NCBI GenBank assembly: GCA_963844695.1
Contig: CAWJPL010000021.1
Location: 1 to 64,000, forward strand
Direction of reading: 5' to 3'
DNA from: RYN-230 sp963844695
Lineage (GTDB): Bacteria; Actinomycetota; Actinomycetes; Streptosporangiales; Streptosporangiaceae
Length of the DNA stretch: 64,000 bases
A model generated the notes under the pieces. The model was not told the DNA's origin. It worked only from the letters and a program-made list of their open reading frames with translations, and did not search any database. Numbering within the stretch: the stretch's first letter is position 1; each line of letters opens with the position of its first letter. Shown here piece by piece: positions 8,157-15,942 of this stretch. The position numbers were made by a program, and so were the translations under genes.

Positions 8157-8638
8157 GCCGACACCGCCCCGGTGCTCGCTGACGAAGCCTCTTCGGCCAG
8201 CCGGCGCATCGCGTTCAGGGTGGCGGCCACGGCCTTCAGGTAGTCCCCGGTCATCGAGTCGGCGTACTCCTGCTCGGCGTCCGAGCCACCTTCCACCCCG
8301 GCCACCACCAGCGCGAAGCTGAACCTCAGCTGCAGGTCGTCGTCGGTGCCCTCGATCTCGTTGGCGATGGTGCCGAGCACCGGGCCCGCGATCCGGGTGA
8401 ACACCACCCGGTGCGGGGCCTCCAGCGTGATCCGCTCGGTGAAGCGGTCGCCGCGGAAGTCGATGTCCCGGTCGAAGACCGTGTCCCCGTACCGCTGGGT
8501 GACCTCGCAGAAGGTCATGCTGGGCACGAACGGCAGCGCGTTGTTGGCCTTGAGCACGAGGCCGTCCCAGACCGCCGCGCGGCCGAGGTGCGGTTCGCCC
8601 GGCACGTTGACGGGCAGCTGGTGGGTTACGAAGATCAC
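8153..8638 (-). CDS. SRPBCC-fold protein of the DUF1857 / AtaL-like family
   Basis: 161 residues. It begins with a GTG that overlaps the stop of the upstream FAH-family gene (GTGA). Family-like features: THQLPVNVPGEP at the N-terminus, WDGLVLKA, FVPSMTFCEV, then NEIEGTDDDLQLRF and a C-terminal YLKAVAATLNAMRRL. DUF1857 members adopt a START/SRPBCC hydrophobic-cavity fold, and their biochemical role is poorly defined. Its position, wedged between an FAH-family enzyme and a flavin oxidase with overlapping codons, argues for a role on an intermediate of the same pathway, as a binding protein or small isomerase/cyclase. That is inference. Confidence 0.75.
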   Translation of the reverse strand: MIFVTHQLPVNVPGEPHLGRAAVWDGLVLKANNALPFVPSMTFCEVTQRYGDTVFDRDIDFRGDRFTERITLEAPHRVVFTRIAGPVLGTIANEIEGTDDDLQLRFSFALVVAGVEGGSDAEQEYADSMTGDYLKAVAATLNAMRRLAEEASSASTGAVSA

Positions 8639-9534
8639 GATGTTCCTCCGGCGGGATCGATCACGGTGTTTTCCAGGCTTCCGAGGCCGTCGATGGTGAC
8701 CCGGACGACGTCGCCGGCCTTCAGGTACAGGCCGCGGCCCGCGCCGACCCCGGACGGGGTCCCGGTCGCGATGACGTCGCCCGGCTCGAGCGTGACCACC
8801 TCGCTGGCCGCCGAGATCAGCTCGGCGACCGGGCAGACCATGTCGGAGGTGGACTCGTCCTGCTGCAGTTCGTCGTTCACCCACAGCCGCAGCTGCAGAT
8901 CCTGCGGGTCGGGCACCTGGAAGGCCGGGGTGATGCCCGGCCCCAGCGGCAGCGAGCTGTCCATGGACTTGGCGGCGAACCAGTCGTAGGTGAACGCTTC
9001 CGCGGGGACCGCCGACCGCCGGTGCCGCCCGCGGGCGGTCACGTCGTTGGCCACGCAGTAGCCGGCCACATGGGCCAGCGCGTCCGCCTGGGGGATGTCC
9101 CGGCCGCCGACGCCGATGACCACCGCGAGCTCCGCCTCCCAGTCGTAGCGGGCCTCGTCCGGGGCGCGGACGATGATGGGGTCGTGCGGGCCGACGATGG
9201 TCGTGGTCGGTGCCTTGAGGAAGAAGTACGGGCGCCAGGTCTCGGCGGGGATCTCACCGCCCATCTCCTGGATGTGGCGGCGGTAGTTGACGCCCGCGCA
9301 GATCACCTTGCGGGGCCAGCGCAGCGGCGGCAGCAGGGCGTCGCACTCGACCGCCGGCGCGCCGTCGGTGTCCATGCTGCGCAGCACGCCCTCGGCCTGC
9401 TCCCAGTCCTCGAGTAGCTCCAGCACGGTGGTCCAGCGCTTCAGCTCGGTGGGCGCCGCGAGGGTCCCGTCGCCACGCAGGATGGCCACGCCGTCGGTTC
9501 CGTTGCGGAGGTAGGTAACCAGGGACCAGGTCAT
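8635..9534 (-). CDS. Fumarylacetoacetate hydrolase family protein
   Basis: 299 residues with the complete FAH C-terminal domain: CAGVNYRRHIQEMG, DWEAELAVVIG (metal-binding acidic pair), ANDVTARGRHRR, SMDSSLPLGP, and ATGTPSGVGAGRG. The family hydrolyses or decarboxylates beta-diketo acids and related enols; the exact reaction cannot be read off. It starts in an ATGA overlap with the dehydrogenase gene and ends overlapping the DUF1857 GTG, so five genes from 10838 to 6711 form one operon. It may process a ring-cleavage product or its oxidised derivative. Confidence 0.9.
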   Translation of the reverse strand: MTWSLVTYLRNGTDGVAILRGDGTLAAPTELKRWTTVLELLEDWEQAEGVLRSMDTDGAPAVECDALLPPLRWPRKVICAGVNYRRHIQEMGGEIPAETWRPYFFLKAPTTTIVGPHDPIIVRAPDEARYDWEAELAVVIGVGGRDIPQADALAHVAGYCVANDVTARGRHRRSAVPAEAFTYDWFAAKSMDSSLPLGPGITPAFQVPDPQDLQLRLWVNDELQQDESTSDMVCPVAELISAASEVVTLEPGDVIATGTPSGVGAGRGLYLKAGDVVRVTIDGLGSLENTVIDPAGGTS

Positions 9535-10421
9535 GAAGGTTCTTCCTGACTCAGGGCGGACGCGCCGGAGATCTGATCGTGGACGCACGCGATGTCGAGG
9601 TCGCCCCAGCCGTCGGCGAGCGCCTTGTCGAAGACGTCCTTGGCCGCGCTGAACACGGGGGCGGACAGGCCGGCCGCGGCCGCGCAGTCCTCGATCTGCT
9701 CGAGGATGGGATGCAGGGTGGCGACCGGCCCGGGCGCGGGTGTCCAGGCCCGGTCGCGCATCAGCGGGCCGCGCTGCTTGAAGATGGCTGACTCGGCGAT
9801 CGAGCCGTCCAGGGTGCGCTGCACGAGATCGAGGTCGAGGCCGCTGCGGCGGGCCAGCACCAGCGCTTCGGCGGCCGCGACCGTGTGCACGGCGAGGAGC
9901 AGGTTCGCGATGTACTTCATCCGCGCGCCGGTGCCGAACTCCCCGGTGTAGACCCAGGGGCCAGACACTGCGTCGAGGACCGGGGCGACCCGGTCCACGC
10001 TGGCCCGGTCGCCGGACGCGAACGTGGTGGCCCGGCGCGGCGCGACCATCCCGGGGCTGCCGCTGACCGGGCAGTCCAGCAGGTCGCCGCCGCGGGCCCG
10101 GACCGCGTCGCGCAGCCGCGTCTTCGGCCCGATGTCGATGGTGCTCATCTCGATGTGGATGGTGCCGGGCCGCAGCGTGGTGAGCGTGCCGGACGGCCCG
10201 GAGATGATCTCCTCGACGGCGGCTGCGTCCGGGACGATGGACAGCAGCACCTCGCACTGGGCGGCGACCTCGGCCGATGACCCGGCCACGGTCCCGCCCG
10301 CCGCAGCCAGCTCAGGAGAGCCGCTCCGGCGGTACCCGGTGACCTCGAACCCGCGTTCCATGAGGTTGCGGGCGATGGGCAGGCCCATCTTGCCCAGGCC
10401 GATCACTCCGACTCGGTGCAT
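9531..10421 (-). CDS. NAD(P)-dependent beta-hydroxyacid dehydrogenase (HIBADH/6PGDH type)
   Basis: 296 residues, the usual length of the 3-hydroxyisobutyrate / tartronate semialdehyde reductase family. Seen: dinucleotide motif VIGLGKMGLPIARNL, substrate loop DCPVSGSPGMV, and the helix carrying the catalytic lysine, ARMKYIANLLLAVH. Family members oxidise beta-hydroxy acids or reduce the corresponding semialdehydes. Here it lies second in an operon with an FAH-family enzyme and a flavin oxidase, so it may interconvert a hydroxy acid and oxo acid in the same pathway. The gene has its own ATG 27 bases after the YciI stop. Confidence 0.88.
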   Translation of the reverse strand: MHRVGVIGLGKMGLPIARNLMERGFEVTGYRRSGSPELAAAGGTVAGSSAEVAAQCEVLLSIVPDAAAVEEIISGPSGTLTTLRPGTIHIEMSTIDIGPKTRLRDAVRARGGDLLDCPVSGSPGMVAPRRATTFASGDRASVDRVAPVLDAVSGPWVYTGEFGTGARMKYIANLLLAVHTVAAAEALVLARRSGLDLDLVQRTLDGSIAESAIFKQRGPLMRDRAWTPAPGPVATLHPILEQIEDCAAAAGLSAPVFSAAKDVFDKALADGWGDLDIACVHDQISGASALSQEEPS

Positions 10422-10448
10422 GCCGCCTCCTTGCGGTTCGCCGCCCGG

Positions 10449-10838
10449 TTATTGCCAGTCGTAGGTCGCGGTGCCCAGCGAGAGCCGGACCCGGACGCTG
10501 CCCTCGTTGAGCCGCCACCGGTGCACGGTGAACGTCCGGAGACCCTTGACCGCAAACGGATCGTTCGCCGCGATCGATCCGGCCTCGTCCTCGTCCGCGG
10601 CGCGCAGGACAGTCACCCCGGAGCCCGGCCCCGTGCCCGGGCCGGACAGCAGCGGCCCGGACAGGAACAGCACGCCGTCCCGTTCCAGGCCCAGCAGCCA
10701 GGCGATGTGCTCGGGCGCGCAAGCGTCGATGTCCGCCTGGCCGGTGCCCGCGACCGGCGTGGACAGGATCAGCCAGTAGTCGCGGCCGAGCAGGCCGGAT
10801 AGCGTCGGCGCCGCCGCGACTTGCTGCTCGTCACTCAC
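10449..10838 (-). CDS. YciI-like (YCII-related) protein
   Basis: A 129-residue protein with a YCII-related ferredoxin-like fold: YWLILSTPVAGTG, then PEHIAWLLGLERDGVLFLSGPL, where the His of HIAWL matches the conserved active-site His of the family. YciI-type proteins include dehydrochlorinases and small isomerases of catabolic pathways, but most have no assigned reaction. It is the first gene of the leftward operon; its GTG lies only five bases from a GntR-type operator. Placement as promoter-proximal gene in a degradative operon is typical for this family. Confidence 0.82.
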   Translation of the reverse strand: MSDEQQVAAAPTLSGLLGRDYWLILSTPVAGTGQADIDACAPEHIAWLLGLERDGVLFLSGPLLSGPGTGPGSGVTVLRAADEDEAGSIAANDPFAVKGLRTFTVHRWRLNEGSVRVRLSLGTATYDWQ

Positions 10839-10843
10839 GCTCT

Positions 10844-10902
10844 AAACTGTATGCAGTTTCTGATGAGCATTCAAGACTTGAGCCTGAAACTGTATGCACA
10901 TT
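10844..10902 (-). promoter_or_regulatory. Promoter with two GntR-type operators for the YciI-to-flavin-oxidase operon
   Basis: The strong site AAACTGTATGCAGTTT (10844-10859) and a weaker one, AAACTGTATGCACATT (10887-10902), are 43 bases apart. On the minus strand a -35-like TTGAAT (10874-10869) and a -10-like TACAGT (10851-10846) have exactly 17 bases between them, and the -10 lies within the strong operator. Bound repressor would therefore block polymerase. The same layout recurs at 12660-12719. The next gene starts at 10838. Confidence 0.75.
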
Positions 10903-11163
10903 TGGATTTAAGGATCCCGCGGGCCGACGGCGCCGCCGACTCCGGAGATACTGTAGAAGGGCAGCCAGAGCTTCGGGCTCACAGCCTCGGGATCGATGGA
11001 TGCAAACGCAGCGAGGGCACCCTATGGCAACGTGGGGTGCCTCTCGTTTTCGAGGGGCCGCGCAGGTATCGACCACCGGGCAACTCCAGCCGAGGCACGT
11101 GGAGACGCCTGACCCCGGCCCTAGTCAGTTTGGCTGCGGGGACCGGACGGATGACCGGGCCGG
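10903..11163. other. Non-coding spacer with a hairpin
   Basis: No convincing gene in this stretch. A stem with GGCACCC and GGGTGCC arms near 11015-11045 is followed by a short T-run (tcgtttt), resembling a rho-independent terminator read on the plus strand; no obvious plus-strand gene precedes it. The leftward epoxide-hydrolase-like gene ends at the right edge. Confidence 0.4.
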
Positions 11164-12027
11164 TCAGCCGGCCTCGGCCAGGTCGGCGGCCAGGCGGGCG
11201 ACGAAGTCGGGCCGTTCCTCGGCGGCCCAGTGCCCGCAGCGGTCGATCACGCCGCCTTCGGCCGCGGGCGCGACGGCCTGCACCGACGCCAGGGTCGCGG
11301 CGCCGAGGCAGGCTTCGCCGCCGTAGGCGCGCACCGGGATGGCCAGCGGCGTCTTGGCCCGCGCGGCGACCTGCTCGGCGCTGGTGAAGAAGTCCTGATA
11401 GACGGCCAGGCCGGCGCGCAGGGCGCCCACCTGGGTGATGGCCTCGACGTACTCGTCCAGGTCAGCGGCGCCGATGGCCGACGGGTCGTAGGCGAAGTGC
11501 TCGAAGAACCAGCGCAGGAAGGGGCGCTCCTTGCCCTGGATCAGCAGCTCGGGCAGGTCCGGGACGGACTGGAAGCCCATGTGCCACAGGTAGTTGCCGC
11601 CGGGCTGGGGGGCCATGGCCTGCTCCATGACGCCGACGCCGGGCAGCGCCATCTCGACGATGCCGAGCGCCGAGACCTGCTCTGGCGAGGCCGCCGCGTA
11701 GACGTAGCCGAACACCGCGCCCCAGTCGTGGCCGATGACGGTCACGTCTCTCAGGCCCAGCTGGCCGGCGAGCGCGGCGAGGTCGGCCGCCATGGTCTCG
11801 GCGTCGTAGCCCGCCGCCGGCTTGCCCGAGTAGCCGAAGCCGCGCAGGTCTGGCGCGATCACGGTGAAGTCGCCAGCGAGCAGGTCTATCACGTGGCGCC
11901 ACTCGTACCAGGTCTGCGGCCAGCCGTGCAGCAGCATGACCGGCCGGCCCTGACCGGCCCGCACGTAGTGCAGCCGGGTGCCGTTGACGGTGGTGGTGTG
12001 GTGTTCCAGGGCATGCGCAGATGTCAT
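11164..12027 (-). CDS. Alpha/beta hydrolase, epoxide hydrolase / dehalogenase type
   Basis: 287 residues. The oxyanion-hole motif HGWPQTWYEWR and the nucleophile motif GHDWGAVFGYVYA, with Asp as nucleophile, place it in the epoxide hydrolase and haloacid/haloalkane dehalogenase branch rather than the serine-nucleophile branch. A late His is seen in the C-terminal CGHWAAEE. The tryptophan and tyrosines after HGWP are typical of epoxide hydrolases. It follows the SnoaL-like gene on the same strand after a 55-base gap and is presumably controlled by the operator at 12660. It could open an arene epoxide or hydrolyse a halogenated intermediate; the substrate is not deducible. Confidence 0.86.
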   Translation of the reverse strand: MTSAHALEHHTTTVNGTRLHYVRAGQGRPVMLLHGWPQTWYEWRHVIDLLAGDFTVIAPDLRGFGYSGKPAAGYDAETMAADLAALAGQLGLRDVTVIGHDWGAVFGYVYAAASPEQVSALGIVEMALPGVGVMEQAMAPQPGGNYLWHMGFQSVPDLPELLIQGKERPFLRWFFEHFAYDPSAIGAADLDEYVEAITQVGALRAGLAVYQDFFTSAEQVAARAKTPLAIPVRAYGGEACLGAATLASVQAVAPAAEGGVIDRCGHWAAEERPDFVARLAADLAEAG

Positions 12028-12082
12028 GGCGGTGTCCTTCCGGTGCCGGGTACGTCGGGGAGGTCAGGGAGGTCTGGCGCGG

Positions 12083-12616
12083 TCAGGGTCCGAAGACGGC
12101 GGCCGCGGCTTCCTGCCACGCCGGGTCGGACACGTCGATCAGCGTCGGGTTGCCGTCACACCACTGGAAGGTGTGCTTGAGCCGGCTGATCTTCCAGCCC
12201 GCCGTGGTCCGGCGGAAGGAGTTCTCGTACCACCCGTACTGGGTGTACTGGTCGTCGCCGTAGCGGTTGGGCAGGCGGTGCCGCGAGACGTGGTAGAAGA
12301 CGCCGTCGGCCTCGTCACCACGGAGCGTTATATGGAAGTTGGAGTACTGGTGCATGACCACCAGCCGCTCCAGGCACGCGCTCGCGAACCGCGCCCAGAC
12401 CTTCGGCGTCGTAGTGGCGGGCGGGCGGCCGGTCAGGTCGCCGAAATCCACCTCGAACGGATCGGTCAGCGTGCCGGCGTACAGCTCCCAGTCGTGCAGG
12501 TCCAGGCCACGGCCGAAGCGCAGCATGACGTCGCTGATCTGCTGCCGGTCCCACAGTTCCCGCACCATCTCGTCGGTAGTGGGAGCGGGGGTGGACGGGG
12601 TTTCCGGAACTGTCAT
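12083..12616 (-). CDS. SnoaL-like (NTF2-fold) protein
   Basis: 177 residues with the NTF2-like cone fold of the SnoaL_4 type: QQISDVMLRFGRGLDLHDWE near the N-terminus, YSNFHITLRGDEAD in the middle, and RTTAGWKISRLKHTFQW at the end. This group includes ring-hydroxylating dioxygenase small subunits, polyketide cyclases and dehydratases. No dioxygenase large subunit is nearby, so a stand-alone isomerase or dehydratase is likelier. I chose the second ATG (12616), which has GAGGGG ten bases upstream, over the first at 12634. It is divergent from the GntR gene and shares its operator region. Confidence 0.8.
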   Translation of the reverse strand: MTVPETPSTPAPTTDEMVRELWDRQQISDVMLRFGRGLDLHDWELYAGTLTDPFEVDFGDLTGRPPATTTPKVWARFASACLERLVVMHQYSNFHITLRGDEADGVFYHVSRHRLPNRYGDDQYTQYGWYENSFRRTTAGWKISRLKHTFQWCDGNPTLIDVSDPAWQEAAAAVFGP

Positions 12617-12659
12617 GATCGCCTGTCCCCTCATTGGGCCCGACTGCTGTTATTCGGCT

Positions 12660-12719
12660 AAACTGTATGCAGTTTTGTGTGAACGATCAAGACACGAGAC
12701 GGGGAAGTGTATGCAGCTC
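12660..12719. promoter_or_regulatory. Divergent promoter region with paired GntR-type operators
   Basis: The strong site AAACTGTATGCAGTTT (12660-12675) and weaker GAAGTGTATGCAGCTC (12704-12719) are 44 bases apart. For leftward transcription, a -35-like TTGATC (12690-12685) and -10-like TACAGT (12667-12662) have a 17-base spacer, the same geometry as at 10844. The heptamer TCAAGAC starts 27 bases after the start of the strong operator in both modules. The weaker site lies just upstream of the GntR ribosome site, which suggests autoregulation. Confidence 0.75.
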
Positions 12720-12745
12720 CACGTGGATCAGGGAGAATAGACGCC

Positions 12746-13519
12746 ATGCCCCGTGCCGCCCAGGTGCCCGACATCCGCAAGGTGGACCTCCCCGAAGCCC
12801 GCCAGGCCATCCCGTACGTCCACGCCTACCTGCGGGAGTGCATCCTCGACGGCACGCTCACCCCGGGCACGAAGCTGTCCCAGGTCAGCCTGGCCCGCCA
12901 GCTCGGCATCAGCCGCACCCCGCTCCGCGAGGTGCTCCGGATGCTGCAGGAGGAGGGCCTGGTCGAGATCGAGCCGAACCAGCGGACCCGGGTGTCCGGC
13001 CTGGACCCGCAGGAACTCGACGACGTCTACGCGAGCCGGATCCTGCTGGAGACCCTGGCCCTGTCCATGACCATCGGCCACTTCGGTGCGGCCTCGCGCA
13101 AGGAGGCCAAGCGGCTGCTGACCGCGATGCGCCGGGCGGGCCGGACCGGGGACTTCGGCGCCTGGTTCGCCGCGCACGCCGACTACCACCGCCTGGTCAC
13201 CGCGGGGGCCGGGGAGGCGCTGCAGCGGCAGTTGCAGGCCTTCGCCGACCGGACCACCCGGTACATCCGGATCTACCAGCTGTCCGATCCGGGCAGCTGG
13301 CAGGTGCCGGGCGACGTGGAGCACGCGCAGATCCTGGAGACCCTGATCGCCGGCGACGAGCGCGGCGCGCTCAGCGGGATGGCCCACCACCTGGAACGCA
13401 CCGCGCTGCGGGTGCTGACCGACTGCGCGCCCGAGTTCGTGCCGGTCGCGGTGCCGCACGCGGTCGCGCTGATCGACCGCGAGCCGGCGGCCGCCCTGCG
13501 GCTGACCGGGTCCGGCTGA
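12746..13519 (+). CDS. GntR-family regulator with FCD ligand-binding domain
   Basis: 257 residues. The N-terminal winged helix (about residues 20-85) has SQVSLARQLGISRTPLREVLRMLQEEG and RTRVSGL; a C-terminal FCD domain follows. The Asp and three His that bind metal in FCD proteins appear to be present: HADYHRLV, GDVEHAQIL and GMAHHLERT. FCD regulators are typically repressors relieved by an organic acid. The ATG at 12746 has GGGAGA nine bases upstream. An in-frame GTG at 12707 falls inside an operator and was rejected. It is the only regulator adjacent to members of the shared palindrome family, so it is the best candidate to control the whole catabolic regulon. Confidence 0.9.
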   Translation: MPRAAQVPDIRKVDLPEARQAIPYVHAYLRECILDGTLTPGTKLSQVSLARQLGISRTPLREVLRMLQEEGLVEIEPNQRTRVSGLDPQELDDVYASRILLETLALSMTIGHFGAASRKEAKRLLTAMRRAGRTGDFGAWFAAHADYHRLVTAGAGEALQRQLQAFADRTTRYIRIYQLSDPGSWQVPGDVEHAQILETLIAGDERGALSGMAHHLERTALRVLTDCAPEFVPVAVPHAVALIDREPAAALRLTGSG

Positions 13520-13553
13520 CCGGCCGGGCTGGCCCGGTCACGAGCTGGGCCGG

Positions 13554-14805
13554 TCACGGCTGGGCCGGGTTGGTGACCTGGGCGAGGAACAGCGGGGTGT
13601 GCGTGGCGGTGTCCTCGAGCAGCAGCAGGAACGGCCGGGTGAAGGTCAGGGTCAGCGGGGGAGCGGCGCGCGCGGCAGTGCCGACCGCCACGCCGGTCGC
13701 GGCGGCCGCGGTGGTCCCGGCGGGAGTGACGTCCATGGTGTCCTGCTGGACGACTTCGGAGATCTCGGTGTCCGCGGCACCGAGGCCGGTGTAGTCGCCG
13801 TCGAGGGGCAGGCCCATGGCGGCCAGGGAGGCTTGCAGGTTGTCCCAGGTCTGGCTCAGGTGCAGCCGGGGCAGCTGGACCTCGGCGGACTGCGTGGAGC
13901 TTCCGGCGGTCAGCGCCGTCCACTGGGCCAGCGTGGGGGCGGCGCACCCGGTCGCGTGAGCCGGCGGGAGCAGGGCCACCGCGGCCAGCCCGCCGCCGGC
14001 GTAGGGCAGCGTGGCCGACTGCCAGCCGCCGGCCTGACGGTAGCTGGCGACCGGGGCGGCGCTGCGCATCAGCGGCACCTGGACCACCTGGCCGTCGCCG
14101 GCGTGGAACGGCGCCGGACTGGTCGCCGGGAACGGGTTGCGCCAGCGTGCCTTCAGGTAGAGGGCGTTGGTCAGCACGGTCCGGGTGGACGGAGGCAGCG
14201 GAGCCTGGAAGAGGTCAGGGATCAGGCCGTGGGTCTCGCGGGCGACGAGCGCGTTGATCTGGTTCGTGGTCGCGGGCTCGTCGCCGAAGTCGACGACTCC
14301 CAGGCCGGTGCGGAAGGCGGTGCGCAGGTCGTCGAGCACCCGCTGGGCGGGCCGGTTCCCGGACTGCTGGAAGAGATGGTTGCTGACCACGAGCTGGTCC
14401 AGCCCGGCCAGCGTGGCGGTGTGCCGGTGCAGCGCCGCGACCAGCCCCGGGTTCCAGGCGGGCAGCCGGAGCAGCCGCCCGAGGGACGCCGCGGTGGGTC
14501 CTTTGGCTCCCGCGTACAGCATGCCCAGCGCCTGGGCGGCGGATTCCGGCGACAGCAGCAGGTTGGGGCCGGGCTTCGACGGGGCAGACGTGGTCGAACA
14601 ACGCCAGGCTGAACGCGTCTTCCGCGGCGGTGACCTGGGCTGGGGACATGCTGCTGGGGGGAAGCTGTTCCACCCGGCCCACGAGCAGCTGGGTCCCGCG
14701 GCCGGCGGATGGCCGTGACTGCCCGCAGCCAGCCGCCAGCACCGCCACGCTGGCCAGGACGGCCAGCGCCGTCGCCGCGTGACGGCCAGACCGGCGCCAT
14801 CTCAT
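13554..14805 (-). CDS. Serpin-like secreted lipoprotein (frameshifted)
   Basis: The N-terminus (ATG at 14805 with GGGAGG upstream) encodes a signal sequence ending LAAGC, a lipobox variant. After SLALFDHVCP the frame changes near 14575-14590; the downstream frame continues LLLSPESAAQALGMLYAGA and carries a full serpin core (TVLTNALYLKARWRNPF, LPRLHLSQTW, FTRPFLLLLED). The hinge of the reactive loop reads GTTAAAATGVAVGT, close to the inhibitory consensus with small residues, so an inhibitor of serine proteases is plausible. Depending on alignment, P1 is Ala (17-residue count) or Arg (aligned on the Pro-Pro after the loop). One inserted or deleted base would restore the gene; sequencing error is likely. 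Confidence 0.8.
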
Positions 14806-14840
14806 AAGGCCTCCCTGCCAGGGCATCCGGCGTTTACCTG

Positions 14841-15206
14841 TCATGAGACGCACGCCGGGCCCCGATGGTTTCGCCGCGGCCCGCCGGGCATGACGGCCCG
14901 GGATCCGCCGCAGCGGACCCCGGGCGCGCCGGTAGGTAGATCCCGTGAGTCTAGCAGCTCGTCGCGCCGAAGCAGCGGATGTCGTTGGAAAGAGTGTCCT
15001 GATAAGGCGCCGTGCGGTGCCGCGGTCGCGGCGATGTCCTCGATCAGGTTGCTGCCGTTGTACGGGGACGCGGCCGGGTACCCGAAGGCGACGAACTGCT
15101 GGCTGGGCCGCTGGTTCCAGGCGAATTCGCCGGACGTTTCGAAATTCGGCGCGTCCCGTTGCAGGCCGGATGAAGCTGGCGGAGCTGTCGCAGACCTGAG
15201 CGGCAC
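14841..15206 (-). pseudogene. Relic of a secreted trypsin/V8-like serine protease
   Basis: An open stretch whose central part (about 15032-15146) reads NFETSGEFAWNQRPSQQFVAFGYPAA followed by SPYNGSNLIEDI, as a single run split here. This resembles a segment before the catalytic serine in actinomycete V8/trypsin-like secreted proteases (a GYPAASPYNG-like motif). No catalytic triad, signal peptide or full domain is present, and sequence on either side does not continue the family. I read it as a decayed fragment. No other feature is visible in this stretch of about 350 bases. Confidence 0.4.
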
Positions 15207-15832
15207 TAGCTCACTGGGTGTGACCGCGCGGAAGTGAGCGTGTCCCAGGCGGCCATCGCGCAGGTGATGACCGCTTCCAGTTCGGTGCGGTCGGCACCGT
15301 CGCGGGCTTGTATGGACAGGCCCTGGACCACGGTGGTGTAGTAGCGGGCGATGGCGCCGAGGCTGGCGGGTGGCGCGGTGAGGTCGCCGTCGGTGACGCC
15401 GCGGGCGAGCCGGTCTTCGATGGTGGTGAACATGTCGCGCCGCAGATGGGCCAGGAACTCCCGGACCGCGTGGTTTTCCACGGCGCCGGTAGGCGCGGCC
15501 AGGATGAGCATGCAGTAGTGCGGCGTGTCCGGGCGGGTGATCTCGTCAGCGGTGGCGCGCAGCATTTCGTGGATCGCGGCGCGCGCGGTCGGCTGCTCGC
15601 GCAGCGCGCGCCGGGGCGGCTCGCCTGAGGTCCGGCCGTAGAGCGCCATGACCTGATGGAACAGGTTCTCCTTGCTGCCGAAGCAGGCGTAGATACTGGC
15701 CGAGGCGATGCCCATGGCCTGGGCCAGGTCGTTGAGCGAGGTGCCCTCGTAGCCCCGTTCCCAGAACAGGTCCAGGGCCTGGCGCAAGGCGGTGTCCGGG
15801 TCGAACGTACGCGGCCTGCCGCGAGCAGCCAT
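15206..15832 (-). CDS. TetR-family transcriptional regulator
   Basis: 208 residues. The N-terminal HTH is clear: RGRPRTFDPDTALRQALDLFWERGYEGTS, then LNDLAQAMGIASASIYACFGSKENL. The C-terminal part (residues about 80-200) resembles the TetR_C family seen in YcdC/RutR-like repressors near alcohol dehydrogenase genes. ATG at 15832 with GGAGGG upstream was preferred over an in-frame start about 70 bases earlier. It is divergent from the quinone oxidoreductase gene, separated by a 110-base region with a palindrome, and probably represses it. Confidence 0.9.
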   Translation of the reverse strand: MAARGRPRTFDPDTALRQALDLFWERGYEGTSLNDLAQAMGIASASIYACFGSKENLFHQVMALYGRTSGEPPRRALREQPTARAAIHEMLRATADEITRPDTPHYCMLILAAPTGAVENHAVREFLAHLRRDMFTTIEDRLARGVTDGDLTAPPASLGAIARYYTTVVQGLSIQARDGADRTELEAVITCAMAAWDTLTSARSHPVS

Positions 15833-15908
15833 CCAGCGTCCCTCCGTACTTCTTTGCCGTTCGATCAATTTTAGCTTGACCTGCGCGGCGATGCTATGCA
15901 ACGATTTT

Positions 15909-15924
15909 TTGGTCGTTCGACAAA
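15909..15924. promoter_or_regulatory. Candidate TetR operator between divergent tetR and oxidoreductase genes
   Basis: TTGGTCGTTCGACAAA is a pseudo-palindrome (arms TTGGTCG and CGACAAA, 6 of 7 paired, TT centre) lying 19 bases before the oxidoreductase ATG. A related sequence, TTGCCGTTCGATCAA, sits at 15854-15868 near the TetR start. TetR proteins usually bind such sites in the shared promoter. The assignment rests on position and symmetry only. Confidence 0.5.
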
Positions 15925-15942
15925 TAAGAGGAGCCGACCGTT

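Noticed and set aside
6705..8243. A 512-residue open frame opposite the flavin oxidase
   Set aside because: It is antisense to a well-supported gene and has the composition of a GC-rich shadow frame with no domain.
10831..11076. Small minus-strand open frame over the operators at 10844-10902
   Set aside because: It overlaps the promoter and YciI start, has no family resemblance and biased composition.
12707..12745. Upstream GTG start for the GntR regulator
   Set aside because: It falls within the weaker operator and would add a non-homologous N-terminus; the ATG at 12746 has a proper ribosome site.
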